Of a stretch of DNA of 64,000 nucleotides, positions 54,141 to 63,547 are shown piece by piece. Below the pieces are notes generated by a model that was not told where the DNA came from, made no database searches, and saw only the letters and a program-made list of their open reading frames with translations. This DNA comes from Bradyrhizobium ottawaense. Lineage in GTDB: Bacteria; Pseudomonadota; Alphaproteobacteria; Rhizobiales; Xanthobacteraceae. Numbering within the stretch: position 1 is the stretch's first letter; each line of letters starts with the position of its first letter. The position numbers and the translations under genes were made by a program. The stretch lies in NCBI RefSeq assembly GCF_900099825.1, contig NZ_LT629693.1, positions 2,856,001 through 2,920,000 of the forward strand. Direction: 5' to 3'.

Positions 54141-55874
54141 TTATTTTTGATCGAGGCGCCACGCGCCGTCCCAATCCGCTGGCGGCGGATTGGCTTGAAA
54201 CTGCGCGACACGCCGGGCCATCGCCGTCGACGGCCCGTCGCCTGGAAAAGCTTCGAGCGCGGCATCGAACGCCTGGCGCGCGTCGTCCCAATGGCGGGCG
54301 CGATAAGCGGCCAGCCCCTCGGCATAGCGCTCCTGTAACCGCGACTGGTTGTCGTCGAGTTCGTCCTTGCGTCCCATGATCTCGAACACCGCCTCGGGAT
54401 GGCTCTGGCCGACAACGATCAGCCGGTCGATCTCGCGAAACGCGACCGCGTCGCCGGCGGCCTTGATCGTCGGTTCCGAGGCCAGCGATGAGCTGCCGTA
54501 GATCTTGTTGGCGCCTTCCAGGCGCGACGCCAGGTTCACCGCGTCGCCCATCACGGTGTAGCTCATCATGAATTCCGAGCCGATGCTGCCGACCAGCACC
54601 TCGCCGGTGGCGATGCCGATACGGATCGTGCAATCGCTCGGGATGGTTCGCACGCCGAGCAATTCGGGCAGTTCGGTCCGCAACGCCACGCCGCGCTGGG
54701 CCATCTCGACGGCGGCGAGACAGGCCAGCCGCGCCTGCTCGTCGTTCTCGGTAAAGGGAGGGCCCCAATAGGCCATGATCGCGTCGCCGATATATTTGTC
54801 GATGATGCCGCGATGGCTGCGGATCGGCCCCGACATCGTCGACAGATAGTGGTTCATCACCTTGACGAGGCCCTTCGGCGTCATGCCCTCGCTGAGGCCG
54901 GTAAATCCCTTCATGTCGCAGAACAGCACCGTCATCACCCGCCGCTCGCCGTCGCTTGCCGTCAGCGACTTCGGGTCGATCAGTCCTTCGACGACGCGCG
55001 GGTCGACATACCTGCCGAAGGTTTCGCGCAGCCGCTCCTTGTGGCGCAACTGCTCGACCATGTTGTTGAACGCGGCGGTCAGTTGCCCGATTTCGTCACG
55101 CGTGGTGACGTCGATCGATCCGTCGAGCCGGCCGGCCTCGACCGCGCGGGTACCATCCAGCAGCCGCCGTACCGGCGTGGTGATGCCGGTGCTGATGAAG
55201 AGCGAGAACATCAGTCCGAGGATGGCCGCCAGTCCCGTCAGAATGGCCGATATCGTGATGGCCGTCTGCTGGTCGCGCATCGTCACGACGGAATCGCCGC
55301 GGACCTGTGCCAGCATGTCCGTGCGGATTTCCTCGACCTTCTGATTGAATTCGTCACGAAACGTGTCGGAGCGCGCCAGGATGGACCTGACTTCCGGAAA
55401 ATTGCCGGCTTCGAGCGGCGACAACAGCCGCTTGTATTCCTCGCTGAGATAGCGTCGCAGATCGCCGTTGACGTGCTCGATCCGGTCGTCGATCCGGCCG
55501 AGCCGGGCGTTGTCGGATTCGGTTGAGGTATCTTCGATGATCGCATTGATCAGGCTACGCGCCGCCTGCGCTTCCTGCTCGATTTCCAGCCCCTTGGCCT
55601 CGTAGATCTTTTGACGGTCCGCAAAACCGGCGTTGTCCGGTGGCGATTGCATCTTCGCGATCACCATCCGCTGCAGCGCCAGCGACTGCTCCAGCGAACG
55701 GACATTCATCCGCGCCAGATGGCCGTAGGCTTCGACATATTTGCTGCTGAACTCGTCGAGCTGATGGGCAATCTTCCGCGTCATCACCGTCGACAGCACC
55801 GACGTGATCGCCATCAGCAAGATCAAGCCGATGGCAATGCCGAGAATGCGTTTTCGGATGGTCGGTCGCAGCAC
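54141..55874 (-). CDS. Membrane class III adenylate/guanylate cyclase with HAMP and TPR-like tail
   Basis: A 577-residue receptor cyclase. A first helix (residues 8-30) and a second (about 205-228) bracket a periplasmic sensor of coiled character. A HAMP domain follows (TTPVRRLLDGTRAVEAGRLDG ... DEIGQLTAAFNNM). The cyclase domain has the metal-binding VLFCDMKGFTGLS and YIGDAIMAYWG. The C-terminal 70 residues contain a TPR-like unit (GLAAYRARHWDDARQAFDAALEAFPGD). It should convert ATP (or GTP) to a cyclic nucleotide in response to an envelope signal. Several similar cyclases are usual in Bradyrhizobium. Confidence 0.9.
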   Translation of the reverse strand: MLRPTIRKRILGIAIGLILLMAITSVLSTVMTRKIAHQLDEFSSKYVEAYGHLARMNVRSLEQSLALQRMVIAKMQSPPDNAGFADRQKIYEAKGLEIEQEAQAARSLINAIIEDTSTESDNARLGRIDDRIEHVNGDLRRYLSEEYKRLLSPLEAGNFPEVRSILARSDTFRDEFNQKVEEIRTDMLAQVRGDSVVTMRDQQTAITISAILTGLAAILGLMFSLFISTGITTPVRRLLDGTRAVEAGRLDGSIDVTTRDEIGQLTAAFNNMVEQLRHKERLRETFGRYVDPRVVEGLIDPKSLTASDGERRVMTVLFCDMKGFTGLSEGMTPKGLVKVMNHYLSTMSGPIRSHRGIIDKYIGDAIMAYWGPPFTENDEQARLACLAAVEMAQRGVALRTELPELLGVRTIPSDCTIRIGIATGEVLVGSIGSEFMMSYTVMGDAVNLASRLEGANKIYGSSSLASEPTIKAAGDAVAFREIDRLIVVGQSHPEAVFEIMGRKDELDDNQSRLQERYAEGLAAYRARHWDDARQAFDAALEAFPGDGPSTAMARRVAQFQANPPPADWDGAWRLDQK

Positions 55875-56427
55875 GGATCAGAACTCTGACAGGAGAAGCA
55901 GGATGGGGCGGCTTGAGCGGATGAGGGCAACGGATACGAAAGCCCAGCCGGTTCGCCCGGGCGTTGTTTAGCGCGCAGCGGTAAATTTAGCACGAGCGGA
56001 ACGTGAAAATTGACGAGAATCTTCAACCGGATTGGATCCCGATCGGCCCTGCTCCCGAGACGGCAATCTGAGTCACGTCTCAGGCAGCGTCGTCAGCCGA
56101 CAATGGCCCGGGGCGATGCGGCTTGACTTCTGGTTCCGGTGGCATCGCGGACATGGCGGGACCCGCTGCTGGATCGAACCGGTCGCGAATGACCCTCAGG
56201 CGACCTTCGAGGGGCTGCTGCCCTCTTCAATAGACAAAATCGCGCGGATCATACTCCTCACCCGAGCGATATAATTGGTTCAAGGCCAAAAGATCGTTGC
56301 TCTGTTACAACACTGCCTGTTTTTTTTAGTAATTGCCGTTTCTGCATAGGGAGCGTCAAAATTTCCACCTTACAGTCGTGCGACTGTTGCGCCACACAAG
56401 GCATTTTCTCAACCTAGGGGGGATTAC
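55875..56427. other. Long intergenic region upstream of the outer membrane protein gene
   Basis: About 550 bp. I find no convincing gene; the short open frames lack codon bias. The part from 56270 is AT-rich with a run of eight T (about 56322) and should hold the promoter and 5' leader of the outer membrane protein gene, which ends with the ribosome site AGGGGGGAT. The left part carries the cyclase promoter. Confidence 0.5.
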
Positions 56428-57201
56428 ATGAAACGTCTTCTCAAATATCTGGCGAGTGCCGCGATGCTGCTTATTGGTCCGTTGGCTGCGCATTCGGCTG
56501 ATCTCGCCGTCAAGGCTCCGCCGCCACCGCTACCGCCCGTGTTCAGTTGGACCGGATTCTACGTCGGCGCCAATATCGGCGGTGCCTGGGCCGACAACAA
56601 CTGGAGGGACAGCCTCTTCCTGACGAACTTCAACAACAACCGCAACAACGGCGTATTCATCGGCGGCGGGCAGATCGGCGGCAATTACCAGATCGGCAGC
56701 TTCGTCATCGGCGGCGAATGGGACTTCGACTGGGCCGGCAACAACAACGGCGGCACTGGAGTCATCATTCCGGGCGTTGGAAACATTGTGGTCACCAACA
56801 ACAATCGCTGGATCACGACGGTGGCCGCCCGCTTCGGCCTTGCCGTCGATCACTGGCTGTTCTACGGCAAGGCCGGCGGCGGCTGGGTCGGCAACAATAA
56901 CCTGACCGTCACCAACGTCACGACGGGCGTGTCGCTCACCTGTGGCAACTTCACCAACTGCGGCAACAACACCGGCGGCTGGCTGGTAGGCGCTGGCGTC
57001 GAATATGCGTTCACGAACAATTGGACGGTGAAGTTCGAGTACGATTATCTCGGGTTGGGCAACCGGACCCTCTTCATTCCGGCCGCGGCCCCGCTACTTG
57101 CCGGCGATACGTTCACCTCCAATAACCGGAATGTCCAGATGGTGAAAGTTGGGGTCAACTACCTGTTCAACTGGGGCGCACCGGTTGCCGCCAGATATTA
57201 A
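56428..57201 (+). CDS. Outer membrane beta-barrel protein, Omp25/Omp31 family
   Basis: A 257-residue outer membrane protein. The signal peptide ends at AHSA-DLAVKAPPPPLPPVFSW; this Pro-rich lead followed by SWTGFYVGANIGGAW is the family hallmark. Eight amphipathic strands follow, with Asn-rich loops, and the C-terminus VKVGVNYLFNWGAPVAARY has the terminal aromatic pattern for barrel insertion. It is preceded by a strong ribosome site and a long leader and followed by a good terminator, suggesting an abundant, separately regulated protein. Confidence 0.9.
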   Translation: MKRLLKYLASAAMLLIGPLAAHSADLAVKAPPPPLPPVFSWTGFYVGANIGGAWADNNWRDSLFLTNFNNNRNNGVFIGGGQIGGNYQIGSFVIGGEWDFDWAGNNNGGTGVIIPGVGNIVVTNNNRWITTVAARFGLAVDHWLFYGKAGGGWVGNNNLTVTNVTTGVSLTCGNFTNCGNNTGGWLVGAGVEYAFTNNWTVKFEYDYLGLGNRTLFIPAAAPLLAGDTFTSNNRNVQMVKVGVNYLFNWGAPVAARY

Positions 57202-57235
57202 TAACTGAATCCACTTTTGACTTTGGCGATCATAA

Positions 57236-57271
57236 GGGCTCCGGTTCTCGCACCGGAGCCCGTTCTATTTT
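57236..57271 (+). terminator. Rho-independent terminator of the outer membrane protein gene
   Basis: A perfect 10-bp stem GGGCTCCGGT/ACCGGAGCCC with a 6-nt loop, followed by GTTCTATTTT, 34 nt after the stop. Confidence 0.85.
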
Positions 57272-57299
57272 ACGGCGCGGACTCTCACGCGCTCGCGCG

Positions 57300-57540
57300 C
57301 GGCGGGGTTCGCGACGCTCGCGTTCAACAACATCAGCGGCGTCGGACGCGACGGCGCTGGCGTGCTCATCCTGCGGTGGGACGAGACCTTCGACGTCGGA
57401 GCCGATACCGGCACTCCCGTGTACGACAAGACTAACCAGGTGCCGTTCAAGTTCACCGGCAAGCTCAACAAGCCGACGCTCTCGATTGAGCGGCCGAAGT
57501 TGGCGCCTGAGGATAACGGATGGGTACCGCGCAGCCTAAG
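57300..57540 (+). pseudogene. C-terminal remnant of an arylsulfatase
   Basis: The frame codes for LRWDETFDVGADTGTPVYDK followed by QVPFKFTGKLNKPTLSIERP and LAPEDNG. I recognise this as the C-terminal end of alphaproteobacterial arylsulfatases (pattern WDETFDVGxDTGTPV...PFKFTGK). The catalytic Cys-x-Pro-x-Arg domain (several hundred residues) is missing and there is no start with a ribosome site. The rest of the interval to 57742 shows no gene. It is a deletion remnant. Confidence 0.62.
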
Positions 57541-57742
57541 ACGCGAAGTAGCCGGGGCTCGTAGGGATTGATGCAAGGGCCGTGCTCGGCCCTCCGATTG
57601 TTGAGAGACAAGTCCGTTGTTGGCACATCGCTTCCTTTCGCTGCGCTGCTGAATTTGGTCACTATCGAGGCATAGCGGACTCTGGCAAGCTGGTTACCCG
57701 GCAGATTTATGGGTTGATCAGAAAGCGCGCGGAGGAAACAAC

Positions 57743-58999
57743 ATGAAAACATCCAGCCAATGGCTCGTCTCGGTCGCTCTCCTCGGCATCGCCTTTGCCT
57801 CATCCCCGGCGCTGGCCGCGCCGGATGAAAAGCTGCGCGCGGCGGCCGAACAGGCCAAGCCGGCGCTGATCGAGACCTTGCACGACATGGTGATGATCGA
57901 ATCCGGCAGCGGCGATCTCGAAGGGCTCGGCAAGATGGCCGACTTCACCGAGGCGCGGCTGAAGGCGCTGGGCGCGAAGACAGAGCGGCGCAAGGCGACG
58001 CGGGGCGCCGGGGCCGATATCGTGATCGGTACCTTCGATGGCAGCGGCAGCAAGAAGCTGATGCTGATTGCCCACATGGATACGGTTTATCAGAAGGGCA
58101 TCCTCACCACGCAGCCCTATCGCATCGACGGCAACCGGATCTTCGGGCCGGGGATCGCCGACGACAAGGGCGGCATCGCGGTAATCCTGCATGCGCTGAA
58201 AATCCTCGGCGATGCCGGCTGGCGCGACTATGCAAGGCTGACGGTCGCGCTCAATCCGGACGAGGAAGTCGGCTCGATCGGTTCCGGCGAGTTGATAGCC
58301 GAACTGGCCGACCAGCACGATGTGGTGCTGTCCTGCGAACCGACGGTGGCGGCGCCCGCCGCCAAAAATGACAGCCTGCTGCTCGGCGCCAGCGGCACCG
58401 CCACCGGCACCATGGAAGTGAAGGGACGCGCGTCGCATGCCGGCGCTGCGCCGCAGCTTGGCCGCAACGCGGTGATCGAACTGGCGCACCAATTGCTGCA
58501 GACCCAGGACGTCGCGAAATCGATTCCCGGCACGCAACTGAACTGGACCACCGCGCAGGCCGGCACCGTGCGCAACCAGATTCCCGACAAGGCCAGCGCC
58601 GGCGCGGATATCCGCCTCACCATTCCCGACGGCGTGCAGAAGCTGCAGGCCGCATTGGACGAGAAGGTGAAGAACAAGCTCGTTCCCGACACCGAAACCA
58701 CCGTGAAGATCGAGGCGGGCCGGCCGGCCTTCGTCGCCAGCGACCGCGGCCGCGCACTCGCCCGCGAGGGGCAGGCGATCTACGCCGAACTCGAGCGCAC
58801 CCTGGATATCGCCGAGATGACCGGCGGCGCCACCGATGCCGGCTTCGCCAACCGCAGCGGCAAGGCGGTCGTGGTCGAAAGCTTTGGCCTGGCCGGCTTC
58901 GGCTATCACGCCCGCGACGAATATATCGACACCGGCTCGATCATGCCGCGGCTCTATCTGATGACGCGCATGCTGACGGAACTGGGAAAGAAGAAGTAG
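57743..58999 (+). CDS. M20-family metallopeptidase (glutamate carboxypeptidase type)
   Basis: A 418-residue protein with a signal peptide (LVSVALLGIAFASSPALA-A). The di-zinc ligands are visible: LIAHMDTVY (His, Asp), GPGIADDKGG (bridging Asp), NPDEEVGSIGS (catalytic Glu and ligand Glu), CEPTVAAPA, and His in YHARDEYID. The dimerisation domain lies between, with GRASHAGAAPQLGRNAV. The layout fits carboxypeptidase G2-like enzymes that remove C-terminal glutamate, but other amino-acid amides are possible. It is a periplasmic enzyme. Confidence 0.88.
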   Translation: MKTSSQWLVSVALLGIAFASSPALAAPDEKLRAAAEQAKPALIETLHDMVMIESGSGDLEGLGKMADFTEARLKALGAKTERRKATRGAGADIVIGTFDGSGSKKLMLIAHMDTVYQKGILTTQPYRIDGNRIFGPGIADDKGGIAVILHALKILGDAGWRDYARLTVALNPDEEVGSIGSGELIAELADQHDVVLSCEPTVAAPAAKNDSLLLGASGTATGTMEVKGRASHAGAAPQLGRNAVIELAHQLLQTQDVAKSIPGTQLNWTTAQAGTVRNQIPDKASAGADIRLTIPDGVQKLQAALDEKVKNKLVPDTETTVKIEAGRPAFVASDRGRALAREGQAIYAELERTLDIAEMTGGATDAGFANRSGKAVVVESFGLAGFGYHARDEYIDTGSIMPRLYLMTRMLTELGKKK

Positions 59000-59131
59000 G
59001 CGCGTGGTCGCACTTTGCCGTCGCGACGGGAAAGCCTGCCTCCGAGAGAGGGGGGCAGGCCAACCGGGCTCGTTCCGTCGAAAAGCCGATCGGGAAGCCT
59101 TGACCGCCGGTCACGGCAGCGATACGTTTAA

Positions 59132-59153
59132 GGAATACGGAATTCCGTATTCC
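59132..59153. promoter_or_regulatory. Perfect 22-bp palindrome, probable GntR operator
   Basis: GGAATACGGAA followed by its exact inverse complement, ending 16 nt before the GntR regulator start. A site of this quality directly before a regulator gene suggests autoregulation and possibly control of the following dioxygenase genes. Confidence 0.75.
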
Positions 59154-59169
59154 GAATTGGACGACCGGC

Positions 59170-59844
59170 ATGATCCCGCTAGACCCGCTCCCGAACCTGA
59201 TCGACCAGGTCTACGCCCGGATCCTCGAGGCGATCACCGATCGCTCGCTGCCGCCGGGGCATCGCATCCGGCAGAACGAACTCGCCGAACGGCTCGGCGT
59301 CTCTCGCCAGCCGGTCTCCCACGCGCTGCATTTGCTGCACCGGCAGGGCCTCGTCGCCGAAAGCGGCCGCCGCGGCTTTGAGGTGACGCGGCTGGACCCC
59401 TCGCGCATCCGCCAGCTCTACGAAGTGCGCGGCGCCATCGATGCCCTCGCCGCGCGGCTTGCGGCCGGAAGGACCAGGACGGATGCAACCGGGCGCGCGC
59501 AGCTCGAGGCGGCGCTGCAGGCCGGGCGGGCGATCGGCAGCAACACCCCGCTGGCGCAACTGATCGCGCTCGATGTCGACTTTCACAGCGCCATCTATCG
59601 TCTCGCCGGCAATCCCGCGATCGAGGAAATGATCGCGCCGCAATGGCCGCATATGCGCCGCTCGATGGCAACCGTGCTGGCCGAACTCGATTACCGCGAC
59701 AGCGCCTGGACCGAACACGAAACCATCGCAGCGCAGATTCTGGCCGGCAACGCCAAGGCCGCGGAGGCCGCCGCACTGGCGCATGCGCAGACGGCAGGAC
59801 GAATGACCGAGGAAAGACTGAAGGCGACCGATAGAGCCGCGTAG
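59170..59844 (+). CDS. GntR-family transcriptional regulator (FadR subfamily, FCD domain)
   Basis: A 224-residue regulator. The N-terminal winged helix reads DQVYARILEAITDRSLPPGHRIRQNELAERLGVSRQPVSHALHLL. The C-terminal all-helical FCD domain includes YEVRGAIDALAARLAAG, LDVDFHSAIYRLAGNPAIEEM and HETIAAQILAGNAKAAEAAALAH, with the Asp and His that often bind a metal and carboxylate effector. It is co-directional with the PhyH dioxygenase gene 75 nt downstream and probably regulates it through the palindrome upstream. Confidence 0.9.
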   Translation: MIPLDPLPNLIDQVYARILEAITDRSLPPGHRIRQNELAERLGVSRQPVSHALHLLHRQGLVAESGRRGFEVTRLDPSRIRQLYEVRGAIDALAARLAAGRTRTDATGRAQLEAALQAGRAIGSNTPLAQLIALDVDFHSAIYRLAGNPAIEEMIAPQWPHMRRSMATVLAELDYRDSAWTEHETIAAQILAGNAKAAEAAALAHAQTAGRMTEERLKATDRAA

Positions 59845-59919
59845 CAAGAGGCTGTCGTTCCGGGGCGAAGCGGTAGCTTCGAACCCGGAATGACCATAAA
59901 AAACCACAGGAGAGACGTC

Positions 59920-60720
59920 ATGAAATTGACCCAGCAGCAGATCGACACGTTCAACCGCGAAGGCTGGCTGTTCCTGCCCGAGCTGTTCAGCCCCGAGGAA
60001 GTCGCCTATCTCGCCCGCGAGGCCGAGGGCATCTACGACACCAGCCGCCCGGAGGTATGGCGCGAGAAGAGCGGCGCGCCGCGCACCGCCTTTGCCGCCC
60101 ATCTCTACAACGAGGCGTTCGGCGCGCTCGGCGCCCATCCGCGCATGATCGATCCGGTCGAACAGGTGTTCGGCGAGAAGGTCTACATGCATCAGTACAA
60201 GATCAACGCCAAATCCGCCTTCACCGGCGACGTCTGGCAATGGCACCAGGATTACGGCACCTGGAAGCGCGACGACGGCATGCCGTTGCCGCGCGCGATG
60301 AACATCGCGATCTTCCTCGACGAGGTGATGCCGATCAACGGCCCGTTGATGCTGGTGCCGAGGAGCCAGCACGCCGGCGATTTGCCGGCCGCGCATGATC
60401 TTGCGACAACGTCCTATCCGCTGTGGACGCTCGACGAGGCCACCGTGACGAGGCTGGTGAAGGAAGGCGGCATCGTCGCCCCGACCGGCAAGGCCGGCGG
60501 CATGCTGATGTTCCACGGCAACCTGGTGCACGGCTCGGCCGGCAACATCACGCCCTATCCGCGCAAGATCGTCTATCTCACGCTGAACGCGGTCTCGAAC
60601 TACATCCGCACCCCGACGCGGCCGGAATACATCGCCCACCGCGATTTCACGCCGATCCAGACCGTGGATGACGACGCGCTGTTGCGGCTCGCGCGGGCAC
60701 ATCGGCAGGCGGCGGAGTAA
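59920..60720 (+). CDS. Phytanoyl-CoA dioxygenase (PhyH)-family 2-oxoglutarate oxygenase
   Basis: A 266-residue non-haem iron(II), probably 2-oxoglutarate-dependent oxygenase. The facial triad is His109-x-Asp111 (WQWHQDYGTW) and His204 (NLVHGSAGN), with Arg215 (PYPRKIVY) placed to bind the co-substrate. The WHxDxxTW region resembles ectoine hydroxylase. I start at ATG 59920, which has AGGAG 8 nt upstream. It follows the GntR regulator and precedes a SAF-domain dehydrogenase in the same direction. The substrate is unknown. Confidence 0.88.
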   Translation: MKLTQQQIDTFNREGWLFLPELFSPEEVAYLAREAEGIYDTSRPEVWREKSGAPRTAFAAHLYNEAFGALGAHPRMIDPVEQVFGEKVYMHQYKINAKSAFTGDVWQWHQDYGTWKRDDGMPLPRAMNIAIFLDEVMPINGPLMLVPRSQHAGDLPAAHDLATTSYPLWTLDEATVTRLVKEGGIVAPTGKAGGMLMFHGNLVHGSAGNITPYPRKIVYLTLNAVSNYIRTPTRPEYIAHRDFTPIQTVDDDALLRLARAHRQAAE

Positions 60721-60724
60721 AGGT

Positions 60725-60862
60725 AGCTCTCGTGCCCCGGACGCAGCGCAGCACGAAGTGATGCGCTGCTGAGCCGGGGCTCAATCTTTTCCCAGTTTCC
60801 CCCGATGGGTCCCGGCTCTGCGGAGCAGCGTTGTACGCTGCACCGCGTCCGGGACACGGCAG
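60725..60862. repeat. REP-like intergenic repeat
   Basis: Inverted segments GTGCCCCGGACGCAGCGCAGCA and CTGCACCGCGTCCGGGACACG face each other, with a second pair around GAGCCGGGGCTC and TCCCGGCTCTGCGGAGCAG. Typical Bradyrhizobium-style extragenic palindrome. Confidence 0.65.
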
Positions 60863-60877
60863 CTTCCGGATCCCCCC

Positions 60878-62188
60878 ATGAACCTTCATCATCTCCTCAA
60901 CGCCCGCCTCGCGGCCGGCAAGCCGGTTCGCGTTGCGCTGATCGGCGCCGGCAAATTCGGCTCGATGTTTCTGGCGCAGGTGCCGCACACGCCGGGGCTC
61001 GAAGTACCGCTGATCATCGATCTCGACCGCGATCGGGCGCGCGAGGCGTGCCGCACGGTCGGCTGGGATCAGGCGCGGATCGCGCGGACGGCCTTCACCG
61101 ACGACGGCCTGCGTGCGATTGCGGGCGGCGCGATGGATGTCGTGGTCGAAGCCACCGGCAACCCCGCGGTCGGCATCCGGCATGCCCGCGCGGCGATTGC
61201 GGCGGGCAAGCATGTCGTGATGGTCAATGTCGAGGCCGACGTACTGGCAGGGCCGCTGCTCGCCGAGGAGGCGCGCAAGGCCGGCGTGGTCTATTCGCTG
61301 GCCTATGGCGACCAGCCGGCGCTGACCGCCGAGATGGTGGACTGGGCGCGCGCGACCGGCTTTCGCGTCGTCGCCGCCGGCAAGGGCACCAAATACCTGC
61401 CGGCCTATCATGACGTGACCCCGGACGGCGTCTGGGGCCATTACGGGTTGACGGCGGGCGAAGCGCAATCGGCCGGCATGAACCCGCAAATGTTCAATTC
61501 ATTTCTGGACGGTACCAAATCCGCGATCGAAATGGCGGCGATCGCCAACGCCACCGGGCTCGACGTACCCACGGATGGCTTGCTGTTTCCGCCCTGCGGC
61601 GTCGACGACCTGCCGCATGTGATGCGGCCGCGCGACAAGGGCGGCGTGCTGGAGAAATCCGGCGTGGTGGAAGTGGTGTCGTCGCTGGAACGCGACGGGC
61701 GCCCGGTGTTTCGTGACCTGCGCTGGGGCGTCTATGTCGTGCTGGAAGCGCCGAACGACTATGCCGCCGATTGTTTCAAGCAGTACGGGCTCAAGACCGA
61801 CGCCTCGGGCAGATATGCCGCGATGTACAAGCCCTATCATCTGATCGGGCTGGAGCTGAACATCTCGATCCTGTCGGCGGCGCTGCGCAACGAGCCGACC
61901 GGGCAACCGCACGGTTTTCGCGGCGACGTCGCCGCCGTGGCCAAGCGCGATCTGCGCGCGGGCGAAATGCTCGACGGCGAAGGCGGCTACACGGTGTGGG
62001 GCAAACTGATGCCGGCGTCCGCCAGCCTTGCGGCCGGCGCGCTGCCGATCGGGCTCGCCCATCGCGTCAAGTTGACGAACAACGTCGCCCACGGCGCGGT
62101 CGTGCGCTGGAGCGACGTCGAAGTCGATGCCAACAACGACACCATCAAGACGCGCAAGGCGATGGAAGCGACGTTTTCGAAGACCTAA
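60878..62188 (+). CDS. NAD(P)-dependent dehydrogenase with C-terminal SAF-like domain
   Basis: A 436-residue protein. The N-terminal Rossmann domain begins RVALIGAGKFGSMFLAQ (residues 18-34) and has VVVEATGNPAVGIRHARAAIAAGKHVVMVN, close to homoserine-dehydrogenase-like oxidoreductases. The last 80 residues (DVAAVAKRDLRAGEMLDGEGG ... LAAGALPIGLAHRVKLTNNV) form a SAF domain, often found in sugar or amino-acid dehydratases and in this oxidoreductase group. It probably acts with the upstream oxygenase. Its last bases overlap the convergent gene. Confidence 0.82.
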   Translation: MNLHHLLNARLAAGKPVRVALIGAGKFGSMFLAQVPHTPGLEVPLIIDLDRDRAREACRTVGWDQARIARTAFTDDGLRAIAGGAMDVVVEATGNPAVGIRHARAAIAAGKHVVMVNVEADVLAGPLLAEEARKAGVVYSLAYGDQPALTAEMVDWARATGFRVVAAGKGTKYLPAYHDVTPDGVWGHYGLTAGEAQSAGMNPQMFNSFLDGTKSAIEMAAIANATGLDVPTDGLLFPPCGVDDLPHVMRPRDKGGVLEKSGVVEVVSSLERDGRPVFRDLRWGVYVVLEAPNDYAADCFKQYGLKTDASGRYAAMYKPYHLIGLELNISILSAALRNEPTGQPHGFRGDVAAVAKRDLRAGEMLDGEGGYTVWGKLMPASASLAAGALPIGLAHRVKLTNNVAHGAVVRWSDVEVDANNDTIKTRKAMEATFSKT

Positions 62189-63270
62189 GGCAACAGGCGG
62201 CTGGCCTTGGCCTGCCTGAACCATTTTCGGAACATCGCTTCGGTATCCATCATTTCGGTGAAACCGGCCTGATTGATCTTGACGGTCGAAACAATCGAGG
62301 GCGGACCCGATTGGGTCTGGCCATGGCGCATGCTGTAATCGGCATATTGAAACGACAGGCCGACAAAGGCCTCCAGGCCCGGCGCGATCAGATCGTGCTT
62401 GCGGCGCAGTTCGTCCCACGGCGCGATCCACTTCGGATATTCCTGCGCCAGCGACAGCGGCACAGCGGCGCCCGGCTTCATGTCCAGCGCATCTGCAATC
62501 GCCGGCCAGATATTCTCCCAGGTAAAGACATCGCCATTGGTGACATTGAAGGCCTCGTTGCGCGCGGCATCGGCCTCACCCGACCATGCGATGGCGCGCG
62601 CCAGCAGATCGACGTCGACCGCCTGCGACACCCGCGCCGCACCTCCGGGATAATCCAGCGCGCGTCCCTGTTCGCGCAGCATCGCCGCATAGACACCCAG
62701 CGGCGGGATCAGATCCATGGCACCGCCCATGGCCAAGCCAACGATCAGGACCGGACGCAAAATGCTCCAGTGCCAGGCCTTGCCGTTCTGCAGCTCGCGC
62801 AAGAAGTTTTCCTGCGCCCAGTAGAAATTCGGCTGCTCGTACATTTCGGAGCGGCCTTCGCGCGCCGGCACCGTAAGCGGACGGACGTGGACGCCATAGG
62901 CCTTGGTGCCCTGTAGCAGTGCGACGTGGCGAAGCGTCGGCGCGACCGGCTCGAGTGCAGCCATCAGGTGGCGCAGCATCAGATCGTTGGTGCGGATCTG
63001 GTTGGGATCGCGCCAGCCGTCGATCAGGTTCGGCGCTTCATAGAGCGCGGCATAGACGAGATGGGTTGCGCCCTTCATTTCAGCGGCGGCCTGCAGGCAC
63101 TGCGAGGGATCGGTAAGGTCGATCGGGACGTAGCGGGCGCCGTAGAGCTCACGCGGCCTGCGCCGCGCCAGCGCCACAACGTCGCACCCACCCGCGCCGC
63201 CGAAGTGCCGCAACGCGGCATTTCCGACCAGTCCGGTCGCACCCGCGACCACTACTTTCTTGTCCGCCAT
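62185..63270 (-). CDS. PRISE-type NAD(P)-dependent reductase (SDR extended)
   Basis: A 361-residue extended SDR. The cofactor motif is VVVAGATGLVGNAALRH. HVALLQGTKAYGVH and the NFYWAQENFL segment match the progesterone 5-beta-reductase/iridoid synthase (PRISE) group, where NFYY-like Tyr replaces the usual catalytic arrangement. These enzymes reduce activated enones with NADPH. Bacterial members are common but mostly without known substrate. Tail-to-tail overlap of 4 bp with the SAF-domain dehydrogenase gene. Confidence 0.82.
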   Translation of the reverse strand: MADKKVVVAGATGLVGNAALRHFGGAGGCDVVALARRRPRELYGARYVPIDLTDPSQCLQAAAEMKGATHLVYAALYEAPNLIDGWRDPNQIRTNDLMLRHLMAALEPVAPTLRHVALLQGTKAYGVHVRPLTVPAREGRSEMYEQPNFYWAQENFLRELQNGKAWHWSILRPVLIVGLAMGGAMDLIPPLGVYAAMLREQGRALDYPGGAARVSQAVDVDLLARAIAWSGEADAARNEAFNVTNGDVFTWENIWPAIADALDMKPGAAVPLSLAQEYPKWIAPWDELRRKHDLIAPGLEAFVGLSFQYADYSMRHGQTQSGPPSIVSTVKINQAGFTEMMDTEAMFRKWFRQAKASRLLP

Positions 63271-63547
63271 TCCATACTCCAGCGCCGATTGCCGCTTTCA
63301 GTAGCAGACGAAGCCGGTCGCGTCAGCCGGCCGCCTTAGCCTTTCGTCGAGTCGGAGGCGGGGCTTGTTCGCAACTGCGGTCGAAGCAGGACGCTTGATT
63401 ATCGATCCCCGATTGGTCATCCTGACCGCACGTTTGAAGGCTCGGGTTTCAATCACCAACCAAACATCGGCCATCGGCAAAAATAAAAACGACAATCAAG
63501 ATCGTTGTCCCTTGGTCGAGTATCGGCACAAGCAAGAGGGGAAGCGC

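Noticed and set aside
56032..56274. 80-codon plus-strand frame upstream of the outer membrane protein
   Set aside because: No ribosome site, no codon bias and no recognisable segment.
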